A DNA stretch of 64,000 nucleotides from Streptomyces sp. SLBN-118. GTDB taxonomy: Bacteria > Actinomycetota > Actinomycetes > Streptomycetales > Streptomycetaceae. A model generated the notes under the pieces. It was not told the DNA's origin and searched no databases. It saw nothing but the letters and a program-made list of their open reading frames with translations. How positions within the stretch are numbered: position 1 is the stretch's first letter; every line of letters starts with the position of its first letter. The translations under genes were made by a program, and so were the position numbers. Below are positions 1 to 8,709 of this stretch, in pieces. The stretch is from positions 3,720,001-3,784,000 of the forward strand of contig NZ_VFNP01000002.1 in NCBI RefSeq assembly GCF_006715635.1. Direction: 5' to 3'.

Positions 1-624
1 CACCGGCCGGTCGCGGGTGGTGAAGACAAGGCCGTGGCCCTGGGGCAGTGTGGTCGACGAGCCCCGGGACTGGGCACGCGGACGCTGCTCGACCATGAGG
101 AACTCGCCGCCGCTGTAGTCGGCCCCGGGGGTGTCCAGGCCGATGACGACCTGGAGCGGGAAGACGGCGTCGCCGAACACGTCCCGGTGCAGGGCGTTCC
201 AGTCGCCGGGTCCGTAACGCAGCAGGATCTGGGCAGACTTGGACTGTCCCGCGTCATGGCACATGCCCAGCCACTCCTCCAGCGTGTCGGGCCAGGGGGC
301 GGGCCTGCGCAGCTTCCCGGCCCACTCGCGGGCGATCGGCAGCAGACGCGGGTAGAACGCCTCGCGCAACTCTCGTACCAAGTCCGGCAGCGGATGCGCG
401 AAATAGCGGTACTGGCCCGATCCGAAGCGGTGGCGGGCCATGTCGACGGTCGAGCGGAAGCGCTCTTCGTCGTCGTACAGGGCGGCGATCGCGCGGCATT
501 CGACGGCGGTGAGGATCCGCGGGGTGAGCGTGCTGCCGTACTCGTTCAGCTCGTCGGCGATGCAGTGCCAGTCGCCCGCGGCAACGCGCTCGCTCGCACG
601 GCCTGCGGACAGGGTTGTCGGCAT
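1..624 (-). CDS. 2OG-Fe(II) oxygenase family protein, 3' end cut off
   Basis: The gene reads leftward off the window, so only the first 208 residues are visible. The ATG at 624 opens MPTTLSAGRASERV. The segment LHRDVFGD (H146, D148) followed by a GGEF stretch is the HxD iron-binding half of a double-stranded beta-helix 2-oxoglutarate/Fe(II) oxygenase of the prolyl-hydroxylase-like type. The distal histidine and the 2-oxoglutarate-binding arginine would lie beyond the edge. In this family Fe(II) and 2-oxoglutarate are used to hydroxylate or demethylate a substrate; the substrate here is unknown. It is divergent from the lysin remnant at 849, with a 224-bp region between them that must hold its promoter. 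The family call is fairly safe, the specific role is not. Confidence 0.75.
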   Translation of the reverse strand, partial: MPTTLSAGRASERVAAGDWHCIADELNEYGSTLTPRILTAVECRAIAALYDDEERFRSTVDMARHRFGSGQYRYFAHPLPDLVRELREAFYPRLLPIAREWAGKLRRPAPWPDTLEEWLGMCHDAGQSKSAQILLRYGPGDWNALHRDVFGDAVFPLQVVIGLDTPGADYSGGEFLMVEQRPRAQSRGSSTTLPQGHGLVFTTRDRPV

Positions 625-848
625 GGGTTCGTTCCTCGGTCAATGGCATACAAGCCTGCGTCGGTCACGTACCAGCCTGCGCCGGTCACCGAGTCATGTC
701 CGGCGGAATTCGGACACCGTTGTCCCCGGTGCCGGACCGGGCGTCCACGAGTTCGGGTGGCGTGGAATAGACAACTCAGGCGTAACGGCCCCCGAAACCG
801 GGGATCCCGCGAGGGAACGGCATGGCGCAGCTCCTGATGGGAGGACGT

Positions 849-1136
849 ATGGCCTGGTATCCCGGCGCCACCAAGTACGAGCTCCAGCCCGAGTCCGACA
901 GTCAACCGGCCATCCGGCCGACGCAGTTGATCGTCCACTCGCTCGCCGCGCCATGGACCGCGCGCCGCACCTACGAGTACTGGGCTGCGTGCCGCTCTAG
1001 ATACGCGGCTGCGGCGCGCAGGAGTTCCGGGTCGTCCCGGAACTTCCCGAGGCCGTGGTTGCACGCGGTGCACAGCAGGCCGCGGACACATTCGCCGCAG
1101 GACTCGGCAGAGCCCGGACAGCAGGTGTGGTTGTGA
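849..1136 (+). pseudogene. 5' remnant of a phage-type N-acetylmuramoyl-L-alanine amidase
   Basis: A GGGAGG ribosome-binding site precedes the ATG at 849. Residues 1-45 (849-983) align without gaps to residues 1-45 of the intact lysin at 1717, with 34 of 45 identical by eye, including the histidine at position 30 expected to bind zinc. Homology ends after YEYW. From there the frame runs as antisense of the 3' end of the endonuclease gene until a stop at 1136, so the rest of the amidase domain is missing. The translation start and RBS are intact, so a short peptide could still be made. The endonuclease coding sequence overlaps the last 13 bases of homology, which suggests an insertion or recombination joint here. 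Confidence 0.75.
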
Positions 1137-1669
1137 TCGATAGACAGGGTGAGCCCCGTGTTATCGGGCTGCTTACAGATGGCGCATACGCCTCCCTGTC
1201 GCGCCAGCATCTCTGCGTAGCGTCCGCGAGGCATCTGGTAGAGCGCCTTACGCTGAGCGTCCCGCGCGCAGCCTCGGCAGTTGCCTTGCATGCCGTCCGG
1301 GGCGCTGGCGTTCCGGGCAAACATGTCCAGGTGGAGCCAGACGAGGCAGGTGCGGCACTGCTTCTCGCTCCGCTCGTTCCGGTCGGTCGGCTTGGCCTCC
1401 CGCCGGTCCGGCAGCGGGGTCAGCTCGCGGTCCATGTTCCGTTGCCAGTTGTGGCTTGCGCACAATCCCTTGCTGATGTACTTCCGCGTGCAACCGGGGA
1501 ACTCGCACCGCCGGGTCTCCGTAGCCGTGCTGGCGTGGACGCGGCGCGGGGCCCCAGGGCCCGTATCTCCGTGGCGTTGCCACCGCTGGTAATGCATGGC
1601 GCACCACCCCCGAGAGCGCACGCGGATGGGGCGGTCGCAGTCCTCGACAGTGCAGGTGAGTTCGTCCAT
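971..1669 (-). CDS. Recombination endonuclease VII (zinc-finger HNH-type nuclease)
   Basis: The protein has 232 residues. The ATG at 1669 is preceded on the minus strand by GGGGG at good spacing. Three zinc-binding modules come first: C6, C11, C23, H26 with a CAMHYQRW signature; C55, C60, C70, H73; and C105, C108, C131, C134. The C-terminal 80 residues are an endonuclease VII domain (T4 gp49 family): C162-C165 and C200-C203 form the structural zinc site around the catalytic DHNH (178-181). Such proteins are usually free-standing phage nucleases that cut branched DNA or act as homing-type nucleases. The gene lies antisense between a truncated lysin copy and a complete one and ends inside the truncated copy. 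A homing or transfer role is inferred from this position. Confidence 0.85.
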   Translation of the reverse strand: MDELTCTVEDCDRPIRVRSRGWCAMHYQRWQRHGDTGPGAPRRVHASTATETRRCEFPGCTRKYISKGLCASHNWQRNMDRELTPLPDRREAKPTDRNERSEKQCRTCLVWLHLDMFARNASAPDGMQGNCRGCARDAQRKALYQMPRGRYAEMLARQGGVCAICKQPDNTGLTLSIDHNHTCCPGSAESCGECVRGLLCTACNHGLGKFRDDPELLRAAAAYLERHAAQYS

Positions 1670-1716
1670 GCCGTTTCCCCCAAGAAGATGTGCCCGAATC
1701 AAAAGGAGGCACCCTG

Positions 1717-2652
1717 ATGGCTTGGTGCCCATTCGCTCAGAAGCTGGAGCTTCAGCCCGAAAGCGACCAGCAACCCGCCATTCGACCAACGCAGTTCATC
1801 CTCCACAGCGTTGCGGCGCCGTGGACGATTCAACGGATTTACGAGTACTGGCAGTCTACAAATCTTGAGAGTCACTTCGGCCTCGGCTACGACGGCAGCC
1901 TCGGCCAGTACATCGGCACCGAGACCCGCGCGGACGCCAACTACCAAGCCAACCGCCGCCCCGACGGGACCGGTGCGGTGTCGATCGAGACCGCCAGCAA
2001 CACCAGCGGGACCGACCCGTGGACGGGCGATCAGGTCGACAAGCTCATCGGCCTCGGCTTATGGCTGCACCAGCATCACGGACTACCGCTCAGGATCTGC
2101 CGCACCCATGACGACCCCGGATACGGCTACCACCGCCTCCACCCCGAGTGGGCCACTTCCGGCACCGCCTGCCCCGGCGATGCCCGCGTGAAGCAGTTCC
2201 GCGAGGTCGTCTTCCCCGGGATCGTCGCCCGCGCCACCGACACCGCCCCGCCGCAGGAGCCGGACATGCCCATCGCGAAGCTGTACGAAGCCAACACCAT
2301 CGACGTCGAGCTGCCGTCCGGGGACTGGGTCCCCCTCGCCTTCAAGGACGCCGTCATCCACGCCGGGCCGCGCACCCTGGTCGGCCCGGTGTACGTGCAC
2401 CTCACCATCACGCGCGCCCCCGCCGGCAGTCGCCTGGACGGCCGGTTCTTCCTCACCGACGCAGACGGCTCCGGCAAGTCCGGATATGGCGACACCACCA
2501 TCACGGGCGGCCCGGGCGGCCACCAGTTCCTCCACAACGCCGACGTCCCCCAGGGCAAGCACCTCCGGTTCGAGGTGTGTGTGACCACCCCCGACGGCAG
2601 CGCCGCTCTGCTCACCCACCGCGTCGTCACCGGCGACTACCTCACCGCTTGA
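1717..2652 (+). CDS. Phage-type peptidoglycan amidase (PGRP/amidase_2 domain lysin)
   Basis: The protein has 311 residues; AAAGGAGG at 1701-1708 fixes the ATG at 1717. Residues 1-175 form an amidase_2/PGRP fold: H30, H142 and C152 (in TACPG) match the usual zinc ligands, and E91 lies in the typical SIET strand. Such enzymes cut the amide bond between N-acetylmuramic acid and L-alanine. Residues 185-311 are a beta-rich region rich in glycine and aspartate that I do not recognise; it may bind cell wall. No signal peptide is seen, as in phage endolysins that need a holin, and no holin gene is nearby. Only 47 bp separate it from the divergent endonuclease gene, leaving little room for a promoter. 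It is probably a prophage relic or a domesticated lysin. Confidence 0.8.
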   Translation: MAWCPFAQKLELQPESDQQPAIRPTQFILHSVAAPWTIQRIYEYWQSTNLESHFGLGYDGSLGQYIGTETRADANYQANRRPDGTGAVSIETASNTSGTDPWTGDQVDKLIGLGLWLHQHHGLPLRICRTHDDPGYGYHRLHPEWATSGTACPGDARVKQFREVVFPGIVARATDTAPPQEPDMPIAKLYEANTIDVELPSGDWVPLAFKDAVIHAGPRTLVGPVYVHLTITRAPAGSRLDGRFFLTDADGSGKSGYGDTTITGGPGGHQFLHNADVPQGKHLRFEVCVTTPDGSAALLTHRVVTGDYLTA

Positions 2653-2782
2653 CAGCACGGACCGAAGCTCCCGCGATTCGCTCATTCGGCCGGGCCGGGC
2701 GTGCCCTATCCGGCGATATGGGCGGAAATGGACCCAAGGCAGCGGCCCCACGGCGCTGACGGCCCTGACGCTGGAGCTACGG

Positions 2783-4126
2783 ATGACGAGCCCGCCGGAA
2801 CCCCCGCAGGAACCAGCGAGCCCTGCGAGCGAGGGCCCGCCCAAGAGCGGTGGACGTGTCGCGTCCACCGCCGGGCGGATCACGAGGAAGGTGTCCTCGG
2901 CCGTCCTCATCGTCCTCGCGTGCATCCTCGTCCCGCTGTCCGTACTGACCGTGTGGGTGCACGACATCGCGCTCGACACCGATCGGTACGTCGAGACGGT
3001 CGCTCCTCTGGCGAGCAATCCGGACATCGAGGACGCCGCGGTGAACCGCGCGGTCCAGGCGGTGAACGTGCGCTTCGACGCAAAGGAGTTCACCTCCAAC
3101 GTGGCGGCCTGGCTCCAGTCGCAGGGGCTGCCGCCCACGGCGGCGCAAGCCGTCAGGGGCTTCGCTCCACAGCTGGAGTCGGCCGTGGACAGTGCGGTCG
3201 AGAAGGTTGCCCGCCGATTCGTCGAGAGCGACAGGTTCGAGACGCTCTGGACGGAAGCCAACCGCGCCGGCCACGCGGCCGTCGTCCACGCGCTCACCGG
3301 CAAGGGGCGCGGCGCCATCGGCGTCGAGGAAGGGACCGTCACTCTCAGCGTCGGCACGGTGGTGGACACCGTGAAGAAGGACCTCGTCGACGCCGGACTG
3401 CAACCGGCCTCGAAGATTCCCGACGTCAACAAGACCCTGGTCCTCTTCAAGTCGGACAAGCTCGCCAAGATCCAGGACGCCGCACACGCGCTCGATGTGC
3501 TCGGCAACTGGATGCCGATCATCACCGTGCTGATCGGCGCGGCAGGTGTGCTGCTCGCCTACCGCCGCAGACGCGCCCTGGCCAAGACCGCCCTCGGTGC
3601 CGCCCTGGGCTGCCTGATCGTGGCCATCGCCCTGGTGATCGCCCGCCGCTACTACCTGGACCACCTGCCCAACCAGGTGCAGTCGGACGCCGCCGCGGCA
3701 GCGGTCTTCGACACGCTCCTGCGCTTCCTTCGCGTCACCCTGCGCACCGTCATCGTCCTCGGCGTGGTCATCGCGCTGGGCGCCTACCTGATCGGACCCG
3801 GACGGCTGCCCGTCGCCGTGCGGGCCACGTCCGAGCGCACCGCCGACTCCGCGGCCCGCTGGGGCGACGCCCATGGCGTGACCACCGGCCCCGTGGGCAC
3901 CTGGACGAACAAGTACCGCCGCTGGATCAACCTCGGGGTGCTTCTTCTGCTGGCCCTGATCTTCGCCCTGTGGAACAACCCGACCGTGCTGACCGTGCTG
4001 CTCCTGGTACTCATCCTCCTCGCGGCTCTTGCGGTGATCTCCCTGCTGGCCGCGACGGGCCGGACCCGGACCCCGGCGCCCGCCGGTCACGATTCCCTGC
4101 CTGGCGATCATGAACAGCCGCTGTGA
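2783..4126 (+). CDS. Actinobacterial integral membrane protein
   Basis: The protein has 447 residues, starting at ATG 2783 with GGAG eight bases upstream. After a Pro/Ser-rich cytoplasmic tail comes one transmembrane segment (about residues 36-58), then a roughly 170-residue soluble part probably outside the membrane. A cluster of hydrophobic segments follows around residues 240-256, 270-290, 315-345 and 380-425. The C-terminus is short and polar. No enzymatic motif is visible. Proteins of this layout are common and uncharacterised in streptomycetes; I cannot assign a function. It stands alone, ending 58 bp before the LuxR-type regulator. Confidence 0.65.
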   Translation: MTSPPEPPQEPASPASEGPPKSGGRVASTAGRITRKVSSAVLIVLACILVPLSVLTVWVHDIALDTDRYVETVAPLASNPDIEDAAVNRAVQAVNVRFDAKEFTSNVAAWLQSQGLPPTAAQAVRGFAPQLESAVDSAVEKVARRFVESDRFETLWTEANRAGHAAVVHALTGKGRGAIGVEEGTVTLSVGTVVDTVKKDLVDAGLQPASKIPDVNKTLVLFKSDKLAKIQDAAHALDVLGNWMPIITVLIGAAGVLLAYRRRRALAKTALGAALGCLIVAIALVIARRYYLDHLPNQVQSDAAAAAVFDTLLRFLRVTLRTVIVLGVVIALGAYLIGPGRLPVAVRATSERTADSAARWGDAHGVTTGPVGTWTNKYRRWINLGVLLLLALIFALWNNPTVLTVLLLVLILLAALAVISLLAATGRTRTPAPAGHDSLPGDHEQPL

Positions 4127-4184
4127 AGATTGACGTGTTCGTATCGAGCGCGGTCGGTACTACGGCCGACTGCGCCCAACAACT

Positions 4185-5819
4185 ATGCCAACCGGCACGT
4201 TCCGTACGGGTGGCAGCACCCAGGCAGCCGACAGCCCGATGGTGGTCGCCATGCCCCTCAGCTCCACAGCGTCACAGCTGACTCCGGCCGGTGACCCCCT
4301 CTTGGCCGCGAAATTCTCCGTACCTGTGATTCCCGGGACGCTGGTACGCCGCAAACGGCTGCTGGACCGTCTCACCGAGGGAACGGCGCAACGGCTCACC
4401 CTGATCACGGGCCCGGCGGGAGCGGGGAAAACCATGCTGGCGGCCTCCTGGGCGGCCAGGGCGGCGGTGCCCCACCCCGTCGTGTGGCTGAGCCTCGAGG
4501 ACGACGACAGCGCGCCCGGTGTGTTCTGGACCTACATCCTGGAAGCCTTCCGTCATCACCGGGTGCCGCTGCCCGCCACCGTCGGCTCCCCGGCACGCGC
4601 CGACAGCGTCGAGCGCTCCCTGCTGGTCCGTTTCGCCTCCGCTCTGGCCCGGCTGGCCGAGCCGGTCGTTCTCGTACTCGACGGCCTCGACCGGGTGCCC
4701 GACCGCGAAGTGGCCTCAGGCCTGGACTTCGTCCTGCAGCATGCGGGGCCGCAGCTGCGCCTGGTGCTGATCAGCAGGGTCGACCCGCTGCTCCCCCTGC
4801 ACCGCCATCGCGCCGAAGGCAGCATCTGCGAGATCCGCGGCGCGGATCTGGCGTTCACCCGCCACGAGACCGCGACGCTGCTGCGGCGGCACGGCGTCCT
4901 TTCGTCGGCGGAGACCGCCGACACCCTCACCCGGCGCAGCGAGGGCTGGGCCGCCGGACTGCGGCTGTGTGCCCTGGCCATGCAGCGGGCCGACGATCCG
5001 GCCGCCTTCGCCCGCTCGTTCGCCGTGTCGCAGAGTGCCGTCGCCGACTACCTGCTCGCCGAGGTCGTCGACGCCCAGCCCGCCGCCACCCAGGACCTGC
5101 TGGTGCGCACGAGCATCCTGGACCGGGTGCACCCACGCCTGGCCAACCTTCTGACGGGGCGCGAGGACGCCGAGGGGATCCTCGCTGCTCTCACCCATGC
5201 CAACGCCTTCGTGGAGCCGATCGGCGAGACGCCCTGGTGCCGCTTCAACCCGTTGTTCGCCGAGGTTCTCCAGGCGTATCTGCGCAGCCACCGGCCCGGC
5301 CTCGAACCGAAGTTGCACCGCCTCGCGGCCCATTGGTTCGCGGAGAACGGCCTGATCGTCGAGGCCACGGAACACGCGGCCTCCGCCGGGGACTGGGAGC
5401 ACGCCGCCTCCCTGGTCCTCGACCATGTCGCGCTCGACGGCCCGCTCACCGGCCCGGACGCCCATCGGATGGAACGGCTCTTCGCCGGCATGCCGGCCGA
5501 CATCCCGAAAGCCTTTCCCTGGCTCCGGGAGCTGCTCGAACTCCGGCCAGAGCTGGTCGACGGCCACCCGCATGAGCTGGTCAACGGCGTGCCGCACCTG
5601 GACGGCCCCGAGCACCCGGCTCCCGTCGAGACGCTCAGCGACCGCGAATGCGACGTGCTGCGGCAAGCGGCGCTGATGATGTCGACGGAAGAAATTGCCG
5701 CAGAACTGTACGTATCGGTCAATACAGTTAAAACTCATCTAAGAAGCATCTATCGCAAGCTGTCCGTTTCCCGGCGCCGCGATGCGGTCCGCCGCGCCAA
5801 GGAGTTCGACCTCCTCTGA
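4185..5819 (+). CDS. Short MalT-like (STAND) transcriptional regulator with LuxR-type HTH
   Basis: The protein has 544 residues if the ATG at 4185 is used; later in-frame ATGs (4239, 4251) are possible because no clear RBS marks the start. A P-loop GPAGAGKT sits near residue 86 and a Walker B-like VLVLDGLD near residue 162, followed by the NB-ARC/STAND region typical of MalT and LAL regulators. A GerE/LuxR helix-turn-helix occupies the last 60 residues (LSDRECDVL onward, with VSVNTVKTHL as recognition helix). MalT is about 900 residues; here most of the superhelical TPR sensor between ATPase and HTH is absent, so effector sensing must differ. Its targets may be the following genes, which is inference. 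Confidence 0.8.
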   Translation: MPTGTFRTGGSTQAADSPMVVAMPLSSTASQLTPAGDPLLAAKFSVPVIPGTLVRRKRLLDRLTEGTAQRLTLITGPAGAGKTMLAASWAARAAVPHPVVWLSLEDDDSAPGVFWTYILEAFRHHRVPLPATVGSPARADSVERSLLVRFASALARLAEPVVLVLDGLDRVPDREVASGLDFVLQHAGPQLRLVLISRVDPLLPLHRHRAEGSICEIRGADLAFTRHETATLLRRHGVLSSAETADTLTRRSEGWAAGLRLCALAMQRADDPAAFARSFAVSQSAVADYLLAEVVDAQPAATQDLLVRTSILDRVHPRLANLLTGREDAEGILAALTHANAFVEPIGETPWCRFNPLFAEVLQAYLRSHRPGLEPKLHRLAAHWFAENGLIVEATEHAASAGDWEHAASLVLDHVALDGPLTGPDAHRMERLFAGMPADIPKAFPWLRELLELRPELVDGHPHELVNGVPHLDGPEHPAPVETLSDRECDVLRQAALMMSTEEIAAELYVSVNTVKTHLRSIYRKLSVSRRRDAVRRAKEFDLL

Positions 5820-5923
5820 CGGCGGCTGCGCGCTCACCTCATCCGGGTGATGCCGCGACCCTCGCACCTCGGACAGCATGCAGGAAAGACGACGATCCCC
5901 GAGGACCGATGGGGAGTGCGGGC

Positions 5924-6121
5924 ATGCGTTACGAGTTCCGCGTCACCGGCCGCCTGTCCAGGCCCATCACAGAGGCCTTCCCCGAACTGGAGGAAGTCCC
6001 TGCGGCACCGCAGACGCTGCTCTTCGGCGCCGTCACGGACGAGGCGCATCTGTACGGACTGCTCATGCGATTCCAGGACTTGGGCCTGCACATGGTGGAG
6101 ATGCGTCGGCTGCCGGACTGA
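5924..6121 (+). CDS. Small conserved hypothetical protein
   Basis: A 65-residue protein starting MRYEFRVTGRLS; GGGAG lies about eight bases before the ATG. It is short, acidic in the middle (FPELEEVP), and ends with LHMVEMRRLPD. The pattern suggests a small alpha/beta fold, but no named domain is recognised. It lies between the LuxR-type regulator and the DUF2252 gene on the same strand, 26 bp before the latter, so the two are probably cotranscribed. Function unknown. Confidence 0.6.
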   Translation: MRYEFRVTGRLSRPITEAFPELEEVPAAPQTLLFGAVTDEAHLYGLLMRFQDLGLHMVEMRRLPD

Positions 6122-6147
6122 CCGTTTCCCAGCGGCGAGGAGTAGCG

Positions 6148-7608
6148 ATGACATCGACCACACCGGGCCCCCCGACCGCACTGGGCCCCCGGACGACACC
6201 GGCCCCGCACACGACACCCGGAGCGCACCTGACACCCCAGGAACGGAGCGCCATCGGCAAGGCGGCCCGCTCCCGGGTGCCACGCTCCAGCCATGCCGTG
6301 TTCGATCCGCCGCCGGACCGGACGGGCCCCGTCGAGATCGTCGAGCGCCAGTCCGCCGCTCGCGTCCCGGAACTCGTGCCCATCCGCTACAGCCGCATGC
6401 TGGAATCGCCATTCCGCTTCTACCGCGGCGCAGCCGCGATCATGGCGTCCGACCTGGGCGCCGCACCCCACACCGGGATCTACGCGCAGCTCTGCGGAGA
6501 CGCGCACCTGCTCAACTTCCGGCTGCTGGCCTCCCCCGAACGGCATCTGGTCTTCGACATCAACGACTTCGACGAGACGCATCCCGGCCCGTGGGAGTGG
6601 GACGTCAAGCGGCTTTCGGCCAGCCTAGTGATCGCGGGCCGCGCCAACGACTTCTCGGCGAAGCAGCGCGCCGCCGTCGTGCGGGGCGCCGTCCGCGCCT
6701 ACCGGGACGCGATGCGCGGCTTCGCCGGGATGGGCAACCTCGATGTCTGGTACACCCAGGCCGACACCGAGCAACTGAGGGAGCTCGTGCCCGAGACACT
6801 GGGCAAGAAGGCGCGCGAGAGGATGGCCCAGGCGCTGAGCACCGCCCGCACCCGCGACAACCTGCAGGCGTACCAGAAGCTCACGGGCGTCGTCGACGGC
6901 AACCGGCGGATCACGGCCGACCCGCCGTTGATCGTGCCGCTGCAGGATCTGCTCCCCGCCGTCGAACGGCATGTGCTGGAGGAGGCGCTCGGCCTGCTCA
7001 TCAAGCGGTACGGCACGAGCCTCACCTCCGAACGCAGGCATCTGCTCCAGCAGTTCCGGATAGTCGACATCGCCCGCAAGGTGGTCGGGGTCGGCAGTGT
7101 GGGCACCCGCTGCTGGGTGCTCCTCATGCTCGGCAAGGACGACGAAGACCCGCTGCTGCTGCAGGCCAAGGAGGCCGACCAGTCGGTGCTCGCTCCGTAC
7201 ACCGGTGCCGACGAGTACGAGAACCAGGGGGAGCGCGTGGTGTCCGGGCAGCGGCTCATGCAGGCGGCCAGTGACATCTTCCTCGGATGGGACCGCGTCA
7301 CGGGCATCGACGGTCTGAAGCGCGACTTCTACATCCGCCAGCTGCGCGACTGGAAGGGCATCGCCCGGCCCGAGCTCATGACCCCGAACCAAATGGAATT
7401 CTTCGGCACGCTCTGCGGCGTCACCCTGGCCCGCGCCCATGCCCGCTCCGGCGACCGGATCGCCATCGCCGCCTACCTCGGCGGCAGTGACAGCTTCGAC
7501 CGGGCACTGGCGGAGTTCGCCGAGCTGTACGCCGACCAGAACGAGCGCGATTTCCAGGCCCTGGCCGACGCGGCACGCACGGGACGGGTCACCGTCGAAA
7601 CCCTCTGA
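6148..7608 (+). CDS. DUF2252 family protein
   Basis: The protein has 486 residues, with GCGAGGAG before the ATG at 6148. A Thr/Pro-rich N-terminus of about 30 residues is followed by the DUF2252 core: FYRGAAAIMASD, LCGDAHLLNF, FDINDFDE and the PWEWDVKRL stretch resemble the catalytic-loop pattern (GDxHxxN...DxxD) of aminoglycoside-phosphotransferase-like kinases. A kinase-like activity is therefore possible but unproven for this family. The protein looks full length for DUF2252. It probably belongs to one operon with the preceding small gene. No substrate can be inferred. Confidence 0.85.
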   Translation: MTSTTPGPPTALGPRTTPAPHTTPGAHLTPQERSAIGKAARSRVPRSSHAVFDPPPDRTGPVEIVERQSAARVPELVPIRYSRMLESPFRFYRGAAAIMASDLGAAPHTGIYAQLCGDAHLLNFRLLASPERHLVFDINDFDETHPGPWEWDVKRLSASLVIAGRANDFSAKQRAAVVRGAVRAYRDAMRGFAGMGNLDVWYTQADTEQLRELVPETLGKKARERMAQALSTARTRDNLQAYQKLTGVVDGNRRITADPPLIVPLQDLLPAVERHVLEEALGLLIKRYGTSLTSERRHLLQQFRIVDIARKVVGVGSVGTRCWVLLMLGKDDEDPLLLQAKEADQSVLAPYTGADEYENQGERVVSGQRLMQAASDIFLGWDRVTGIDGLKRDFYIRQLRDWKGIARPELMTPNQMEFFGTLCGVTLARAHARSGDRIAIAAYLGGSDSFDRALAEFAELYADQNERDFQALADAARTGRVTVETL

Positions 7609-7724
7609 TCCGGCCCGGCCGGATCGGCAGATTCACCCGTGGCGGGTGAGGGCTCACCGGGGGAAACGAGGAGTCTGGAAACAAGCGGGCCCCTGCGGTC
7701 CGAAAGCAAGGCAGGAGGAGAGCT

Positions 7725-8141
7725 ATGGCTGGCGATCTGGTCCTGGCGTACGACTACCCCGTACTGGGTGCCTTCTGGACCGTGATGTGGATCTTCCTCT
7801 GGATCATGTGGCTGATGCTGCTCTTCCGGGTCATCATCGATCTCTTCCGGGACCACGAGATGAACGGATGGGCGAAGACGGGATGGCTGCTCTTCGTACT
7901 GATCATCCCGTTCCTCGGTGTCCTGGTGTACGTGCTCGTCCGGGGCAAGGACATGGGCAAGCGGGATGTCCGGCAGGCGCAGGAACAGCAGGCCGCCATG
8001 GATGACTACATCCGTGAGACGGCCGGCGCCGGGGGCACCAAGGGCGGGGCGGACGAGCTCGCCAAGCTGTCCGAGCTCAAGGCCAGGGGCGATCTGTCCG
8101 AGGCGGAGTTCCAGGCGGCCAAGGAGAAGATCCTTCACTGA
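7725..8141 (+). CDS. PLDc_N plus SHOCT domain membrane protein
   Basis: The protein has 138 residues; AGGAGGAG precedes the ATG. Residues 15-75 hold two hydrophobic segments (FWTVMWIFLWIMWLMLLF and the segment ending IPFLGVLVYVLV) around the DHEMNGWAKTGW loop typical of the phospholipase D N-terminal (PLDc_N) membrane module. The last 30 residues (LAKLSELKARGDLSEAEFQAAKEKIL) are a SHOCT oligomerisation motif. No PLD catalytic HKD motif is present. It is probably a small envelope protein that self-associates; its biological role is unknown. The next gene, also a small membrane protein, follows 53 bp later. Confidence 0.8.
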   Translation: MAGDLVLAYDYPVLGAFWTVMWIFLWIMWLMLLFRVIIDLFRDHEMNGWAKTGWLLFVLIIPFLGVLVYVLVRGKDMGKRDVRQAQEQQAAMDDYIRETAGAGGTKGGADELAKLSELKARGDLSEAEFQAAKEKILH

Positions 8142-8194
8142 CCCTCTCAGGAGTACGTGACCGATCTCGCGAGTACGGGAGTAGAGGAATCGTC

Positions 8195-8611
8195 ATGGCA
8201 CAGACAATCCACCACCGCTCCGAGGGAGCACAGGCGGCAGCCGGCGGGCTCGTGGTGTTCGCCGGGGTCATGCTGATCATCACCGGTGTCATGGACCTCT
8301 TCCGAGGCATCATGGGCATCGCCGAGGACGACATCTTCGTCCGGACACCGAACTACACGTTCCAGTACGACGTGACCGGCTGGGGCTGGTTCCACCTGAT
8401 CCTGGGAGCCCTGGCCATCCTCGTGGGTCTGAGCCTGTTCAAGGCCACGCTCTGGTCACGGATCATCGGCGTCGCGATCGCGGGAATGCTCATCATCACG
8501 AACTTCCTGTCGCTGCCGTACTACCCGATCTGGTCGGTCATCGCGATCGCCCTGTACGCCTTCGTCATCTGGGCGCTGTGCGTCGTGAAGCGTGACACGA
8601 TGATCGGCTGA
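8195..8611 (+). CDS. DUF7144-type four-helix membrane protein
   Basis: The protein has 138 residues and starts MAQTIHHRSEGAQAAAGG. Four hydrophobic stretches (about 17-40, 65-82, 86-107, 111-132) and conserved-looking GWGWFHLILG and LPYYPIWSVIAIAL segments match the small membrane-protein family DUF7144 of actinobacteria. There is no enzymatic motif and the function is unknown. A hairpin terminator follows at 8651, so this gene ends the unit that begins at 7725. Confidence 0.75.
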   Translation: MAQTIHHRSEGAQAAAGGLVVFAGVMLIITGVMDLFRGIMGIAEDDIFVRTPNYTFQYDVTGWGWFHLILGALAILVGLSLFKATLWSRIIGVAIAGMLIITNFLSLPYYPIWSVIAIALYAFVIWALCVVKRDTMIG

Positions 8612-8650
8612 CGGCCTGCGGGAGCACCAACTGCGGCCCGAACGACGACA

Positions 8651-8680
8651 GTTCCCCGACCGGTAGACCGGCCGGGGAAC
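8651..8680 (+). terminator. Hairpin after the DUF7144 gene
   Basis: GTTCCCCG and CGGGGAAC pair over 8 bp. Inside, CCGG/CCGG pairs around a TAGA loop after one A-C mismatch. The hairpin starts 39 bp after the stop codon at 8611 and is followed by TTCG; there is no long U tract, as is usual in this GC-rich background. Confidence 0.7.
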
Positions 8681-8709
8681 TTCGTGCGGGAAGGGCCAGT
8701 TCCAGCCCC

